From Planctomycetota bacterium (GTDB lineage Bacteria > Planctomycetota > UBA1135 > JADKAF01), in contig JADKAF010000001.1 in assembly GCA_016719295.1 (NCBI GenBank), positions 310,001 to 374,000 of the forward strand: a DNA stretch of 64,000 bases, given 5' to 3'. Each line of letters starts with the position of its first letter. Position 1 is the first letter of the stretch. The position numbers were made by a program, and so were the translations under genes. Below, in pieces: positions 63,770 to 64,000 of this stretch. The notes beneath the pieces were generated by a model, which saw only the letters and a list, made by a program, of their open reading frames with translations, did no database searches and was not told the DNA's origin.

Positions 63770-64000
63770 CTGTCGGTCGTACGGAAGACCACGTGGATGC
63801 GCGTAGGCTCGTTGCGCGTGAGCCAGCGCCACGGGAAGAGGATGTCTTCCATGATCCAGTCGGTGAACAGCGAGCTGCCAAAGGTCGCGGCCCCAGCGTC
63901 TTCGAACAGGGGCGGGTCGAAGTGCGTGACCCGGCGCACGCGGCGCAGCTCGTTGGGGTAGCCCTGCAGCGCCAGCTCGACCTCGGCGTCCTCGGTGATG
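63766..64000 (-). CDS. C-terminal fragment of an unknown protein
   Basis: A frame open from the window edge ends at a TAG at 63766-63768 and gives 77 residues. The sequence is balanced and protein-like, with Trp, Phe and Asp-rich segments (TEDAEVELALQGYPNEL; THFDPPLFEDAG; LFTDWIMEDILFPWRWL; TRIHVVFRTTDS), unlike the Arg-rich shadows in other frames. No family is recognised. The stop codon is part of the palindromic element's end, so the last residues may have been set by an insertion. Confidence 0.6.
   Translation of the reverse strand, partial: ITEDAEVELALQGYPNELRRVRRVTHFDPPLFEDAGAATFGSSLFTDWIMEDILFPWRWLTRNEPTRIHVVFRTTDS

Overview
The window is a GC-rich (roughly 70% by eye), gene-dense bacterial chromosome segment with 40 complete genes, two genes cut by the window edges, one tRNA and no phage, integrase, transposase or CRISPR signal. 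The gene content suggests a deep-branching Planctomycetota relative: two MoxR/DUF58/VWA/TPR 'Bat-type' clusters, an FHA Ser/Thr kinase, a secreted protein with a C-terminal domain of a kind I associate with large planctomycete secretomes, and many long unknown exported TPR proteins. That placement is inference; no rRNA marker is present.

Layout. 1-4.9 kb: the start of a secreted protein (minus), a 500 bp divergent gap, a membrane-bound spermidine-synthase-like protein, and a convergent fusion of a TsaC/Sua5 domain with a YwlE-like phosphatase. 5-9.3 kb: an NtrB/NtrC-like two-component pair, then dnaK. 9.5-14.6 kb: a Gld-like ABC exporter (fused ATPase-permease, GldG-like, DUF4340). 14.6-18.2 kb: a helicase-exonuclease pair like Bacillus mrfA-mrfB. 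18.3-21.2 kb: a VIT/VWA secreted protein and a DUF3299 lipoprotein. 21.2-26.9 kb (minus): tilS, a YggS-type PLP protein, an FHA kinase and purN, the last three coupled by 4-nt overlaps. 27.1-31.2 kb (plus): gap, pgk, rpe and accD (central carbon and lipid metabolism). 31.3-33.6 kb: tRNA-Asn with a clear promoter and terminator, a tiny membrane protein, a 167 bp near-perfect palindromic MITE-like element, a secreted protein and an H1-like basic HTH protein.

33.7-41 kb (minus) is Bat cluster I: moxR, DUF58, lipoprotein, BatA-like VWA, BatB-like VWA, TPR, batD. 41.1-43.3 kb is a thioredoxin-fold/TPR exported protein. 43.3-59 kb (minus) is Bat cluster II: a CPPC thioredoxin-domain protein, a low-complexity membrane protein, moxR, DUF58, BatA-N protein, VWA protein and a giant TPR protein. 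Nearly every junction in both clusters is a 4-nt start/stop overlap (ATGA, GTGA or TTGA), so each is probably translated as a coupled unit and builds an envelope complex. In cluster II the reading frame runs from the VWA protein into a signal-peptide-like segment and then needs a frame change near 48.85 kb to reach the TPR protein. 59-64 kb: a DEAD-box RNA helicase, a glycine-rich RRM protein, a DUF3365 haem lipoprotein, a DUF819 transporter, and the tail of an unknown gene whose stop codon lies in a partial copy of the palindromic element.

Most notable: the palindromic element and its partial copies at stop codons, the TsaC-YwlE fusion, the 15.7 kb coupled cluster II with its frame break, the mrfAB-like repair pair, and a recurring TAGGAT box just upstream of several genes.
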